From an uncultured Ellagibacter sp. (lineage in GTDB: Bacteria > Actinomycetota > Coriobacteriia > Coriobacteriales > Eggerthellaceae), in NCBI GenBank assembly GCA_934654815.1, contig CAKUGU010000006.1, forward strand, positions 1-64,000: 64,000 nucleotides of DNA. The letters are read 5' to 3'. The position numbers and the translations under genes were made by a program. Below are positions 8,147 through 15,283 of the stretch, piece after piece. The notes under the pieces are model-generated. The model saw only the letters and a list, made by a program, of their open reading frames with translations. It was not told the DNA's origin and made no database searches. Position 1 is the first letter of the stretch, and each line of letters begins with the position of its first letter.

Positions 8147-8920
8147 ATGTGGGATGTAATTAAGGACTGGGTCTTTGCCGCCATCCAGTTCTTCTACAAC
8201 GGCGTCGGCGACTGGGGCATGGCGATCATCGTCATCACGGTGATCTTCCGCGTGATCGTCGCTCCTCTGGTTCACAAATCCACGACGGCGAACTTCGCTA
8301 TGCAGAAGGTTCAGCCGCTCATGCAGGAAATCCAGACGCGCTTCGCGGACGATCCGGTTCGCCAGCGCGAGGAAATGCAGAAGCTCTACGCCGAGACCAA
8401 GTTCAACCCGCTGGCGGGCTGCCTGCCGATGCTCATCCAGATGCCGGTGTTCATCGCCCTCTACCAGGTGCTTTACAGCATGGGCGACCGTATGCCCGAC
8501 GGCATGACGTATCAGTTCTACCATCTGGTCCCCGACCTCACGATGAACCCCGCGACGGCCATGGGCCAGGGCTTCCTGACGTTTCTGCCCTACCTCATCC
8601 TCATGCTCGTGTTCGCGTTCGTGACGTTCGCCCCGATGCTCCTCCAGCAGAAGAACAACAAGGACAACGCGCAGCGCAAGCAGATGATCATGATGTCCGG
8701 CATTATGTCGCTGTTCATGCTCTGGATTTCGTGGTCCGCCCCCGCAGGCGTGCTTCTGTTCTGGGGCGCGAGCTCCATCTTCGCCGTCATCCAGCAGCAG
8801 ACCACGATGCACTTCCTGAAGAAGAAGGAAGCCGAGGCCGAAGCGGTCGCCGAGGTCAAGCCCGTCAAGATCGACGTGACCCGCAAGGTGAAGAAGCCCC
8901 GTCCCACCAAGAAGCGCTAG
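8147..8920 (+). CDS. yidC: Membrane protein insertase YidC/OxaA
   Basis: Integral membrane insertase, 257 residues, the short Gram-positive-type YidC lacking the large periplasmic P1 domain. About five membrane segments are visible. The hydrophilic-groove arginine is in the motif IIVITVIFRVIVAPL. The cytoplasmic helical hairpin (MQKVQPLMQEIQTRF) and the LAGCLPMLIQMPVFIALYQ signature are present. No lipobox is seen at the N-terminus. The C-terminal tail is basic (RKVKKPRPTKKR), which in this family contacts the ribosome. The ATG at 8147 follows AGAAGGG. Confidence 0.96.
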   Translation: MWDVIKDWVFAAIQFFYNGVGDWGMAIIVITVIFRVIVAPLVHKSTTANFAMQKVQPLMQEIQTRFADDPVRQREEMQKLYAETKFNPLAGCLPMLIQMPVFIALYQVLYSMGDRMPDGMTYQFYHLVPDLTMNPATAMGQGFLTFLPYLILMLVFAFVTFAPMLLQQKNNKDNAQRKQMIMMSGIMSLFMLWISWSAPAGVLLFWGASSIFAVIQQQTTMHFLKKKEAEAEAVAEVKPVKIDVTRKVKKPRPTKKR

Positions 8921-8953
8921 TTTTCGTTCGCGAATGAGTTCCTAGGAGTTGTT

Positions 8954-9445
8954 ATGAGCGAAGAAAAGACCGACATCACCGAAGAAGAGCTCGACAACAT
9001 CGCCGACACCGCCATCGCCGCGCTGCAGGATATCCTGAAGTACTTCAACGTCGGCGAGGTGACGATCGACGAATACGAGGGCGACGACGGCGAGTTGATC
9101 CTCGACATCACCGGTGAGGACCTCGCGGTGCTCATCGGGCGCCACGGCAAGACCCTCGACGCGCTGCAGTTCCTCGTGTCCGCCATCACGGTCCGCGCCA
9201 TCGGGTTCCGCTACCCCGTCGTGATCGACGTGGAAGGCTACAAGAGCCGTCAGCGCGACAAGATCGAATCGATCGCGCGCTCGTCGGCGAACCGTGCGGC
9301 GAGCCAGCATCGCAGCGTGAAGATGCGTCCGATGACCCCTTACGAGAGACGGATCGTCCATATCGCGCTTCGCGACGACGATCGCGTCGATACCGCCTCC
9401 GAGGGCGAGGGCAGCGCCCGGCACGTGGTGATTATCCCCCGTTAA
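8954..9445 (+). CDS. jag: Jag/KhpB-type RNA-binding protein (KH and R3H domains)
   Basis: A 163-residue RNA-binding protein found next to yidC in many Gram-positive bacteria and linked there to cell elongation and mRNA regulation. The KH domain carries the G-x-x-G loop (VLIGRHGKTLDALQFL, about 56-71). The R3H domain is at the C-terminus (MTPYERRIVHIALRDDDRV). The N-terminal Jag_N domain of longer homologues is absent and replaced by an acidic helical stretch. The gene is followed by a perfect palindrome containing parS and by a second very long hairpin. Confidence 0.92.
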   Translation: MSEEKTDITEEELDNIADTAIAALQDILKYFNVGEVTIDEYEGDDGELILDITGEDLAVLIGRHGKTLDALQFLVSAITVRAIGFRYPVVIDVEGYKSRQRDKIESIARSSANRAASQHRSVKMRPMTPYERRIVHIALRDDDRVDTASEGEGSARHVVIIPR

Positions 9446-9460
9446 ACGTTTTCGAGAGAA

Positions 9461-9488
9461 CCGGGATGTTTCACGTGAAACATCCCGG
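9461..9488. repeat. 28-bp perfect palindrome containing a parS site
   Basis: The parS core TGTTTCACGTGAAACA (9467-9482) is extended symmetrically by CCGGGA/TCCCGG. It lies 16 bp after the jag stop, and its last three bases are shared with the left arm of the next hairpin. It can bind ParB and also form an RNA hairpin. Confidence 0.9.
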
Positions 9489-9545
9489 TTTGCTTTTTAC
9501 GGGGCGCGATGGCCTGCCTCATCGCGCCCCGTAAAAAGCAAACCG
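9486..9545. repeat. Long inverted repeat: 26-bp perfect arms, 8-bp loop
   Basis: Arms at 9486-9511 and 9520-9545 are exact reverse complements; the spacer is GCCTGCCT. The right arm ends 15 bp before the chosen rsmG start. A hairpin this long between jag and rsmG could be a strong terminator-like or mRNA-stabilising structure, or a remnant of a mobile repeat. The other long perfect palindromes seen in the window have a different sequence. Confidence 0.9.
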
Positions 9546-9560
9546 ATGAGAGGAGAACGA

Positions 9561-10205
9561 ATGGATGTCATCGAGCGCTACCTCGATGAGCTGCTCGTCG
9601 CGAACGAGACGACCAACCTCACCCGCATCGTGTCGCGGGAAAGCGCCGAGGTTCTCCATATCGAGGACTCGCTTTCCGGGCTGAAGTACGTCGACGAGGC
9701 GCCTGAAGGCCCTTATGCCGACTTGGGGACGGGCGGCGGCTTTCCTGGCGTGCCTCTGGCGGTCAAGACGGGCAGGGACGCCCTTCTGGTCGATTCCGTC
9801 AAGAAGAAGACAGCCATCATCCAGAATATCGTCGACGAGATAGGCATCCCGAATGTGAACACGTACGCGGGCCGTATCGAGGACCTCGCGCGAGAGATGC
9901 CGGAGCATTTCGCCGTGGTGACCGCCCGCGCCCTCTCCTCGCTTTCGTCGCTGATGGAGCTCGCCTCGCCTCTCCTCTTCGAAGGCGGCCTGCTCGTGTG
10001 CTACAAGTCGCATCTTTCCGACGAGGAACGGGACCATGCGCTTTCCCTGCAGGAGAAGCTGGGGCTTGAACTCGTCCACGACGACACGTTCCTTCTGAGC
10101 GACGGCGAGACCACGCGCCGCATGTTCGTGATGAAAAAGTACAAGCAGCCCGATGTCAAGCTCCCGCGTAAAACGGGCATGGCTCAAAAACGGCCGCTGA
10201 AATAA
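9561..10205 (+). CDS. rsmG: 16S rRNA (guanine-N7) methyltransferase RsmG
   Basis: SAM-dependent methyltransferase for the conserved G527 of 16S rRNA. The SAM-binding motif YADLGTGGGFPGVPLAV is clear near residue 50, and the fold continues with LVDSVKKKTAIIQNIV and ARALSSLSSLMELASPLL. I chose the ATG at 9561, which has AGGAGA just upstream and gives 214 residues; an ATG 15 bp earlier (9546) overlaps the ribosome site. The C-terminus is basic. It stands in its usual place before parA-parB. Confidence 0.95.
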   Translation: MDVIERYLDELLVANETTNLTRIVSRESAEVLHIEDSLSGLKYVDEAPEGPYADLGTGGGFPGVPLAVKTGRDALLVDSVKKKTAIIQNIVDEIGIPNVNTYAGRIEDLAREMPEHFAVVTARALSSLSSLMELASPLLFEGGLLVCYKSHLSDEERDHALSLQEKLGLELVHDDTFLLSDGETTRRMFVMKKYKQPDVKLPRKTGMAQKRPLK

Positions 10206-10231
10206 CCGTTTCTTGTCGAAACGTCCGTAGA

Positions 10232-10247
10232 TGTTTCACGTGGAACA
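10232..10247. other. parS site (one mismatch)
   Basis: TGTTTCACGTGGAACA, 37 bp upstream of the parA start. It may place parAB expression under ParB autoregulation. Confidence 0.8.
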
Positions 10248-10283
10248 TCTATACTTGTCTGAAGTTACGAAAGGGGGCCATTG

Positions 10284-11288
10284 GTGGGCTGGTTCGATAG
10301 TCTCAAACGCGAAAAAAAAGAAACACGGGCTGTCGTCGAAGCGGAGAAGAAGGCCGCTTCCCCCGTTGCCGTCGCCGCTGATGACGACAACGACGGAATC
10401 GATGTCGAGGATATTCAGGTAATCGAGAGGGAACCTGTTCCCGCACCGCCCGAAATCGAGGACCAGTCGCGTGTCGTGCCCTTGAAGACCTTGGCCGACA
10501 AGAAGCCGGTGACGCACGTCGTCGGCCAGACGAAGGTCATCGCCATCATCAATCAGAAAGGCGGCGTCGGCAAGTCGACGACCGCCATCAACCTCTCGGC
10601 GGCGCTCGGCGAGCGTGGCAAGCAAGTCCTCCTCATCGACCTCGACCCGCAGGGCAATTCCTCGAGCGGGCTCGGCATCGAGAAGGGCGCCGTGCGCTAC
10701 TGCATCTACGATGCGCTTTTGAACGACGTCTCGCTCGACGACATCGTCATCCCCGACGTGTCGCCCGGACTCGACGTCGTTCCCGCGACGATCAACCTCG
10801 CGGGCGCGGAAGTCGAGCTCGTCTCCGAGATGGCGCGCGAGAACCGGCTGAAGGACGCGATCGGGCCGATGCGCGGGCGTTACGACTACGTGTTCATCGA
10901 CTGTCCGCCGTCGCTCGGCCTGCTCACCATCAACGCGCTCGTTGCGGCCGACAAGCTGCTCATCCCCATTCAGTGCGAGTTCTACGCCCTTGAAGGTGTG
11001 ACAAAACTTCTCGATTCGATGAAACGTGTCAAAACACGCCTGAATCCGTCGCTCGACATCTTCGGTGTGCTGCTCACCATGTCCGACACGCGCACCACGC
11101 TCTCGCGTCAAGTGTCGGAAGAAGTCCGAAAGTATTTCGGCAAGCTCGTGTTCGAAACGTCCATTCCCCGTACGGTGAAGCTTTCCGAAGCGCCAAGCTT
11201 CGGGCAGCCGATCACGCAATACGATCCGGCTGGCAAAGGCGCCCAATCGTACGTTGAACTCGCTAAGGAAGTGATCGCCCGTGGCTAG
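10284..11288 (+). CDS. parA: Chromosome-partitioning ATPase ParA (Soj)
   Basis: Deviant Walker-type ATPase that moves ParB-parS complexes. Residues 1 to about 85 form a charged, low-complexity extension unusual for chromosomal ParA. The ATPase core then begins at IIINQKGGVGKSTTAINL (deviant Walker A), with IDLDPQGNSS and VFIDCPPSLGLLTINAL (Walker B region). Two starts are possible: TTG at 10281 or GTG at 10284. The GTG has better spacing from AAGGGGG and is used here. The 3' end overlaps parB by 8 bp. Confidence 0.95.
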   Translation: MGWFDSLKREKKETRAVVEAEKKAASPVAVAADDDNDGIDVEDIQVIEREPVPAPPEIEDQSRVVPLKTLADKKPVTHVVGQTKVIAIINQKGGVGKSTTAINLSAALGERGKQVLLIDLDPQGNSSSGLGIEKGAVRYCIYDALLNDVSLDDIVIPDVSPGLDVVPATINLAGAEVELVSEMARENRLKDAIGPMRGRYDYVFIDCPPSLGLLTINALVAADKLLIPIQCEFYALEGVTKLLDSMKRVKTRLNPSLDIFGVLLTMSDTRTTLSRQVSEEVRKYFGKLVFETSIPRTVKLSEAPSFGQPITQYDPAGKGAQSYVELAKEVIARG

Positions 11289-12393
11289 AAATTCAAAAGG
11301 CGGCCTTGGTCGCGGACTTGATGCCCTGCTGGGATCGTATGAGGAAACCGTCGCGTCGAACCCGTCGGTCTCGCCCGTTCCCGCAGTCGCGCCGCGAGAG
11401 CAAGTCTCCCCCGCTCCGAAGCCCCCGCTCGAGCGTCTCGAAGTCGAGGCGGAGCTTGAACGGGAGGAAATCAACGAGACGTACCCGGAGGACAACATCC
11501 ATATCAAGGGAGTCGTCCAGCGCCGCGCCGCTCCGCGCCCGGTAACCCCTGCTATCGAGGAGAAGCCGCGCGAGGAAGTGTCGTCTCGTGAGGTCGTCCG
11601 CGCGTCGGAGGAGGTTCCCATCGACAGCGTGTCGCCGAACCCCGATCAGCCGCGCACGCAGTTCAAGAAGGACGAGCTTGAGGAACTTGCCGCTTCCATC
11701 GAAGCTCACGGGCTGCTGCAGCCGGTGCTCGTGCGCCCTGTCGGCGACGGGCGATATGAGATCATCGCCGGCGAGCGCCGTTGGCAGGCGTGCAAGCTCG
11801 CAGGTTTGAAGAAGGTTCCCATCCGCGTGAAGGAAGCCGACGACGACAACTCGCTTGAGCTCGCCCTCATCGAGAACATCCAGCGTTCGAACCTGAACCC
11901 GATCGAAGAGGCGTACGGCTACCGCCGTCTCATGGAGCGTCGCAACATGACGCAGGCTGAGGTGGCCCAAGCCATGTCGAAGGGCCGTTCCACCGTCGCG
12001 AACGCGCTTCGCCTGCTCGAACTTCCCGAGCGGGCCCAGCAGCTGCTCTTCGAGGAGAAGATCACCGCCGGCCATGCCCGCGCCATCCTCTCCATCCCGA
12101 CGAGGGAAGGACGCGAGAAACTGACGGAGAAGCTTGTCAACGAGAAGCTCTCGGTCCGCGAGGTCGAGGCGATCGCGCGCCTTCTCGCCGGCCGCAAGGA
12201 CCCGTCGGAGACGAAGCCCCGCACGCCGATGCCCGCTGCGTACAAGTCGGTCGCGAAGTCGTTGCGCAAGGCGTTCGGCACCAACGTGCGCGTGAAGTCC
12301 TCGAAAGGCAAGAACAAGATCGAGATCGAGTTCAAGGACGAAGCCGATTTGGAGCGCATCTTCGAGGAAATGACCTCCTCTAAGGACGTCTAA
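11281..12393 (+). CDS. parB: Chromosome-partitioning protein ParB (Spo0J)
   Basis: parS-binding CTP-dependent clamp, 370 residues. A variable N-terminal linker (about 1-110) precedes the ParB/Srx domain (IDSVSPNPDQPRTQF, then GERRWQACKLAGLKKVPI, the CTP-binding box). The HTH follows (MTQAEVAQAMSKGRSTVANA), with ITAGHARAIL and a C-terminal dimerisation domain. It starts at a GTG overlapping parA. Twelve parS sites in the window are its expected targets. Confidence 0.97.
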   Translation: MARNSKGGLGRGLDALLGSYEETVASNPSVSPVPAVAPREQVSPAPKPPLERLEVEAELEREEINETYPEDNIHIKGVVQRRAAPRPVTPAIEEKPREEVSSREVVRASEEVPIDSVSPNPDQPRTQFKKDELEELAASIEAHGLLQPVLVRPVGDGRYEIIAGERRWQACKLAGLKKVPIRVKEADDDNSLELALIENIQRSNLNPIEEAYGYRRLMERRNMTQAEVAQAMSKGRSTVANALRLLELPERAQQLLFEEKITAGHARAILSIPTREGREKLTEKLVNEKLSVREVEAIARLLAGRKDPSETKPRTPMPAAYKSVAKSLRKAFGTNVRVKSSKGKNKIEIEFKDEADLERIFEEMTSSKDV

Positions 12394-12427
12394 GGCTTTC
12401 GAATAGACATAAACGAACCGTTAATCG

Positions 12428-12470
12428 AAAAAAGCTCCCTCGCCCGTTACATCGGACGAGGGAGCTTTTC
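12428..12470. terminator. Bidirectional terminator between parB and rlmN
   Basis: Stem AAAAGCTCCCTCG...CGAGGGAGCTTTT with A-rich and T-rich flanks, lying between convergent genes. Confidence 0.88.
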
Positions 12471-12495
12471 ACGTTTGATGAGGATTCGAGAGCGC

Positions 12496-13536
12496 CTATG
12501 CGAGCTTGTTCTTCAACTGACCGCATGCGCCGGCGATGTCCGATCCCCGCGACGAGCGGATGGTCGCCTCGATGTGGCACTTCTCGAGCGTTTCAAGCCA
12601 GTGGCGTATCGTTTTCTGGGGAGTCGCGGAAAACGGGCTTCCCTCGATTGCGTTCATCGGCAGCAGGTTCACGTGGCAGAGCAACCCGCGACAATACTTG
12701 ACGAGCGCGTCAAGGTCCTCCTGGGTGTCGTTCACGCCGTCCATGAGAAGATACTCGAACGTGACGCGGCGGTTCGTCTTCTCGATGTAGTCGATGAGCG
12801 CCCCTCGGAGGCTTTTCAACGACTGACGGGCAACGTGCGGCATGATCTCATCGCGCAGCGGCTGGATGGCGGAATGCAGCGAGATCGCGAGCCCGAACTG
12901 CTCGGGTTCGTTTGCGAGCTGCCGAATCCCGTCGAGCATGCCGCAGGTCGAAACCGTCATGCGGCGGGCCCCGATGTTGAGACCCTTCTTGTCGTTCATG
13001 ATGCGCATCGCGGCGATGACGTTCTCGTAGTTGAGGAACGGCTCGCCCTGCCCCATGCCGACGACGTTGGTGACCCTGCGGCCGAAATCTTCCTCGACGA
13101 AGAAGATCTGGTCGACGATCTCGCCGATGGAGAGGTTGCGGGTGAACCCCTCCTTACCGGTGGCGCAGAACAGGCATTCCATCGGGCAGCCGACTTGCGT
13201 GGAGAAGCACACGGTCAAGCGTTCGCGCGAGGCGTCGGCGGGAATGCCGACCGTTTCGACGAGCGCGCCGTCAGCGAGTTCGAGAACGTACTTGCGCGTG
13301 CCGTCGCGGGATTCCTGGCTGTCGACGAGTTTCGGCGTGGACAGCGTGTAGTTCTCTTCGAGCTCGCTTCGCAGCGCGAGGGAGAGGTTGGTCATTTCCG
13401 CGAACGAGCCGACGTGTTTGCAGTAAAGCCATTCGTAGAGCTGCTTCGCGCGGAATGCAGGTTGGCCGAGGTTCGAGAGGACCTCTTTGAGTCCCTGCAT
13501 ATCGTATGTTTTGATATCGGTAGTCATGAGGGCCAT
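12496..13536 (-). CDS. rlmN: Dual-specificity 23S rRNA/tRNA adenine C2-methyltransferase RlmN
   Basis: Radical-SAM methyltransferase for A2503 of 23S rRNA and A37 of some tRNAs. The Cx3CxxC cluster motif is GCPMECLFCATG. Also present are VGMGQGEPFLNYENV, RRMTVSTCGM, FEYLLMDGVNDT and the C-terminal TIRSSRGSDIAGACGQL, which holds the catalytic cysteine. The 346-residue length is typical. The ATG at 13536 has no obvious ribosome site; a second ATG nine bases downstream is possible. Confidence 0.96.
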   Translation of the reverse strand: MALMTTDIKTYDMQGLKEVLSNLGQPAFRAKQLYEWLYCKHVGSFAEMTNLSLALRSELEENYTLSTPKLVDSQESRDGTRKYVLELADGALVETVGIPADASRERLTVCFSTQVGCPMECLFCATGKEGFTRNLSIGEIVDQIFFVEEDFGRRVTNVVGMGQGEPFLNYENVIAAMRIMNDKKGLNIGARRMTVSTCGMLDGIRQLANEPEQFGLAISLHSAIQPLRDEIMPHVARQSLKSLRGALIDYIEKTNRRVTFEYLLMDGVNDTQEDLDALVKYCRGLLCHVNLLPMNAIEGSPFSATPQKTIRHWLETLEKCHIEATIRSSRGSDIAGACGQLKNKLA

Positions 13537-13592
13537 TATAAGTCATTGCTATACTTGCCGAAGAGATCACACTCAACGAAGGGGAGATTATT

Positions 13593-14543
13593 ATGTCCGA
13601 GACGTTCGATCCGGCAACGTGCCGCGTTGCGCTGCTTTCCGGTGGCACGAGCGGCGAGCGCGAGATTTCGATCGCATCCGGCGACGGGGCCGAGGCCGCT
13701 TTGAAGGAGGCGGGTTTTCCCGTCGACCGCTTCGACCCGGCGAACAAGGATGATTTGAAGGCGCTCATCGACGGCGACTACGACGTGGCGTTCCTCTGCC
13801 TGCACGGTCGCCATGGCGAGGACGGCGTTATCCAAGGCTTCCTCGAGACGATCGGGGTCCCCTACACCGGCCCGGGGGTTTGGTCGAGCGCGATCGCCAT
13901 CAACAAGGCTCGCTCGAAGGACTTCTACCGTCTTGCCGGCGTGCCGACCGCTCCTTCGGTGACGCTCCATGCGGGCGAATCGTACACGGTTGCGGATATC
14001 ATCGCCCAGGTTGGGGAGCATGTGGTGGTGAAGCCGGCTTCCGAAGGAAGCTCCATCGGCGTTTCCATCGTGTCGGGAGCGGACGCCATCGAGACTGCGA
14101 TCGACGAGGCGTTCGGCCACGACACGGAAGTCGTCGTGGAGAAGTTCATTTCCGGCCGCGAGTTCACCGTTGCGGTGATCGGCAACGAGCAGCCGCGCGC
14201 CCTTCCTATCATCGAGATCATCGCCCAGAAGGGTGAGTTCTACGATTTCGAGTCGAAGTACGCTGCGGGAGGGTCGAAGCACATCTGCCCCGCCGAGCTG
14301 CCGGAAGAGGAAACGGCGACCATCCAGCGCGAAGCTGTCGGCGCGCACAAGGCCTTGAACTGCGAGGGCGTTTCCCGCACGGACTTCATCCTCGACGAAG
14401 AGGGTAAGCCGTGGGCGCTCGAGACGAACACCATCCCGGGCATGACGAGCACCTCGCTTCTGCCCGATGCCGCCCGTGCTGCGGGAATTCCCTTCCCGCA
14501 GCTGTGCACGATGTTGGTGCAGTACGCGCTTGAACGCAAGTAG
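13593..14543 (+). CDS. ddl: D-alanine--D-alanine ligase
   Basis: ATP-grasp enzyme making the D-Ala-D-Ala dipeptide for peptidoglycan. The 316-residue protein shows LLSGGTSGEREISIASG, the L-H-G-R-H-G-E-D-G loop, VVKPASEGSSIGVS, SRTDFILDEEGKPWALETNT and IPGMTSTSLLP. The ATG at 13593 follows AAGGGGAGA. A TATACT element at about 13549 in the short gap shared with divergent rlmN is a possible promoter. No resistance-type signature was noticed. Confidence 0.95.
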   Translation: MSETFDPATCRVALLSGGTSGEREISIASGDGAEAALKEAGFPVDRFDPANKDDLKALIDGDYDVAFLCLHGRHGEDGVIQGFLETIGVPYTGPGVWSSAIAINKARSKDFYRLAGVPTAPSVTLHAGESYTVADIIAQVGEHVVVKPASEGSSIGVSIVSGADAIETAIDEAFGHDTEVVVEKFISGREFTVAVIGNEQPRALPIIEIIAQKGEFYDFESKYAAGGSKHICPAELPEEETATIQREAVGAHKALNCEGVSRTDFILDEEGKPWALETNTIPGMTSTSLLPDAARAAGIPFPQLCTMLVQYALERK

Positions 14544-14561
14544 CGAACCGGCGCGCAAAAG

Positions 14562-15185
14562 CTAGAAGAAAAGGGCCTTCACGGCAAGCACGATCGCCGC
14601 GATCACGACGACGATGAACGCGATGCTCACCGCGTAGCATCCCGGGTTGCCCGCGCGGCCCTTTTCTATCAGCGTCTCGCTTAGTTTGCGCTGGCTTTTT
14701 ATCACGACGGTTCCCGCCGTCTTCGCAGGTTTGTCGGCGCGCATGTCGGGCTTCCAGGTGCCGTTCGATTCGATGAGCTTCGAGATCGCCTGCTCGCCTA
14801 GGTCGATTTCAGGACGGATGCCTTCCGCAAGCATCGAGGAAATGGTCCCGATGAACGTGTCGACCTGCTTTTCGTACTGGGGTTCGCAGCACATCACAGC
14901 CAGTTCGGCCCAATATTTCCCCGGTTCCGGCTCGTTGGAATACGCGACGAGCGAGAGCAGCGCCGTCATTTTCCAGTCGCGCGCGTTGAGGATGCGCAGT
15001 TGACGCGAGAAATCGATGGAGAAATGGCCGATTTTCGCGCCGAATCGGTTTTGTGCCCAGGCGAGGTCTCCATCGAAGACGATCTCATAGCGGTCGCCGA
15101 CGATGTTGTCCGCGCTGAGAAGCAGGGCGCCCTCCTTCTTCGATTCGGGGTCGAGTTTTTGATATGAACCGAAATAACGTTCCAT
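14562..15185 (-). CDS. Tail-anchored protein of unknown function
   Basis: A 207-residue protein that I do not recognise. The N-terminal 140 residues are a soluble alpha/beta-looking domain (LLLSADNIVGDRYEIVF, WAELAVMCCEPQYEKQVDTF). A short basic linker follows, then one C-terminal membrane helix (AVSIAFIVVVIAAIVLAVKA) at the very end, as in tail-anchored proteins. I use the ATG at 15185, with GAAGGG upstream; a longer frame to 15251 would run through a parS site and is less likely. It is convergent with ddl and divergent from the DinG-type gene, with two parS sites in the shared gap. Confidence 0.65.
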   Translation of the reverse strand: MERYFGSYQKLDPESKKEGALLLSADNIVGDRYEIVFDGDLAWAQNRFGAKIGHFSIDFSRQLRILNARDWKMTALLSLVAYSNEPEPGKYWAELAVMCCEPQYEKQVDTFIGTISSMLAEGIRPEIDLGEQAISKLIESNGTWKPDMRADKPAKTAGTVVIKSQRKLSETLIEKGRAGNPGCYAVSIAFIVVVIAAIVLAVKALFF

Positions 15186-15201
15186 TGAGAACCCTTCGCT
15201 C

Positions 15202-15227
15202 GATAATGTTTCACGTGAAACATTATC
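15202..15227. repeat. 26-bp palindrome with central parS site
   Basis: parS (15207-15222) extended by GATAA/TTATC. It lies 3 bp upstream of a TATAAT at 15231-15236 that probably drives the DinG-type gene, so bound ParB could block that promoter. Confidence 0.85.
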
Positions 15228-15243
15228 TAATATAATCGGTTGG

Positions 15244-15259
15244 TGTTTCACGTGAAACG
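15244..15259. other. parS site (one mismatch), second of a pair
   Basis: TGTTTCACGTGAAACG, 37 bp from the previous site and 24 bp upstream of the DinG-type start. Confidence 0.85.
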
Positions 15260-15283
15260 CTTGGAGTAATTGAGAGAAGCTTT

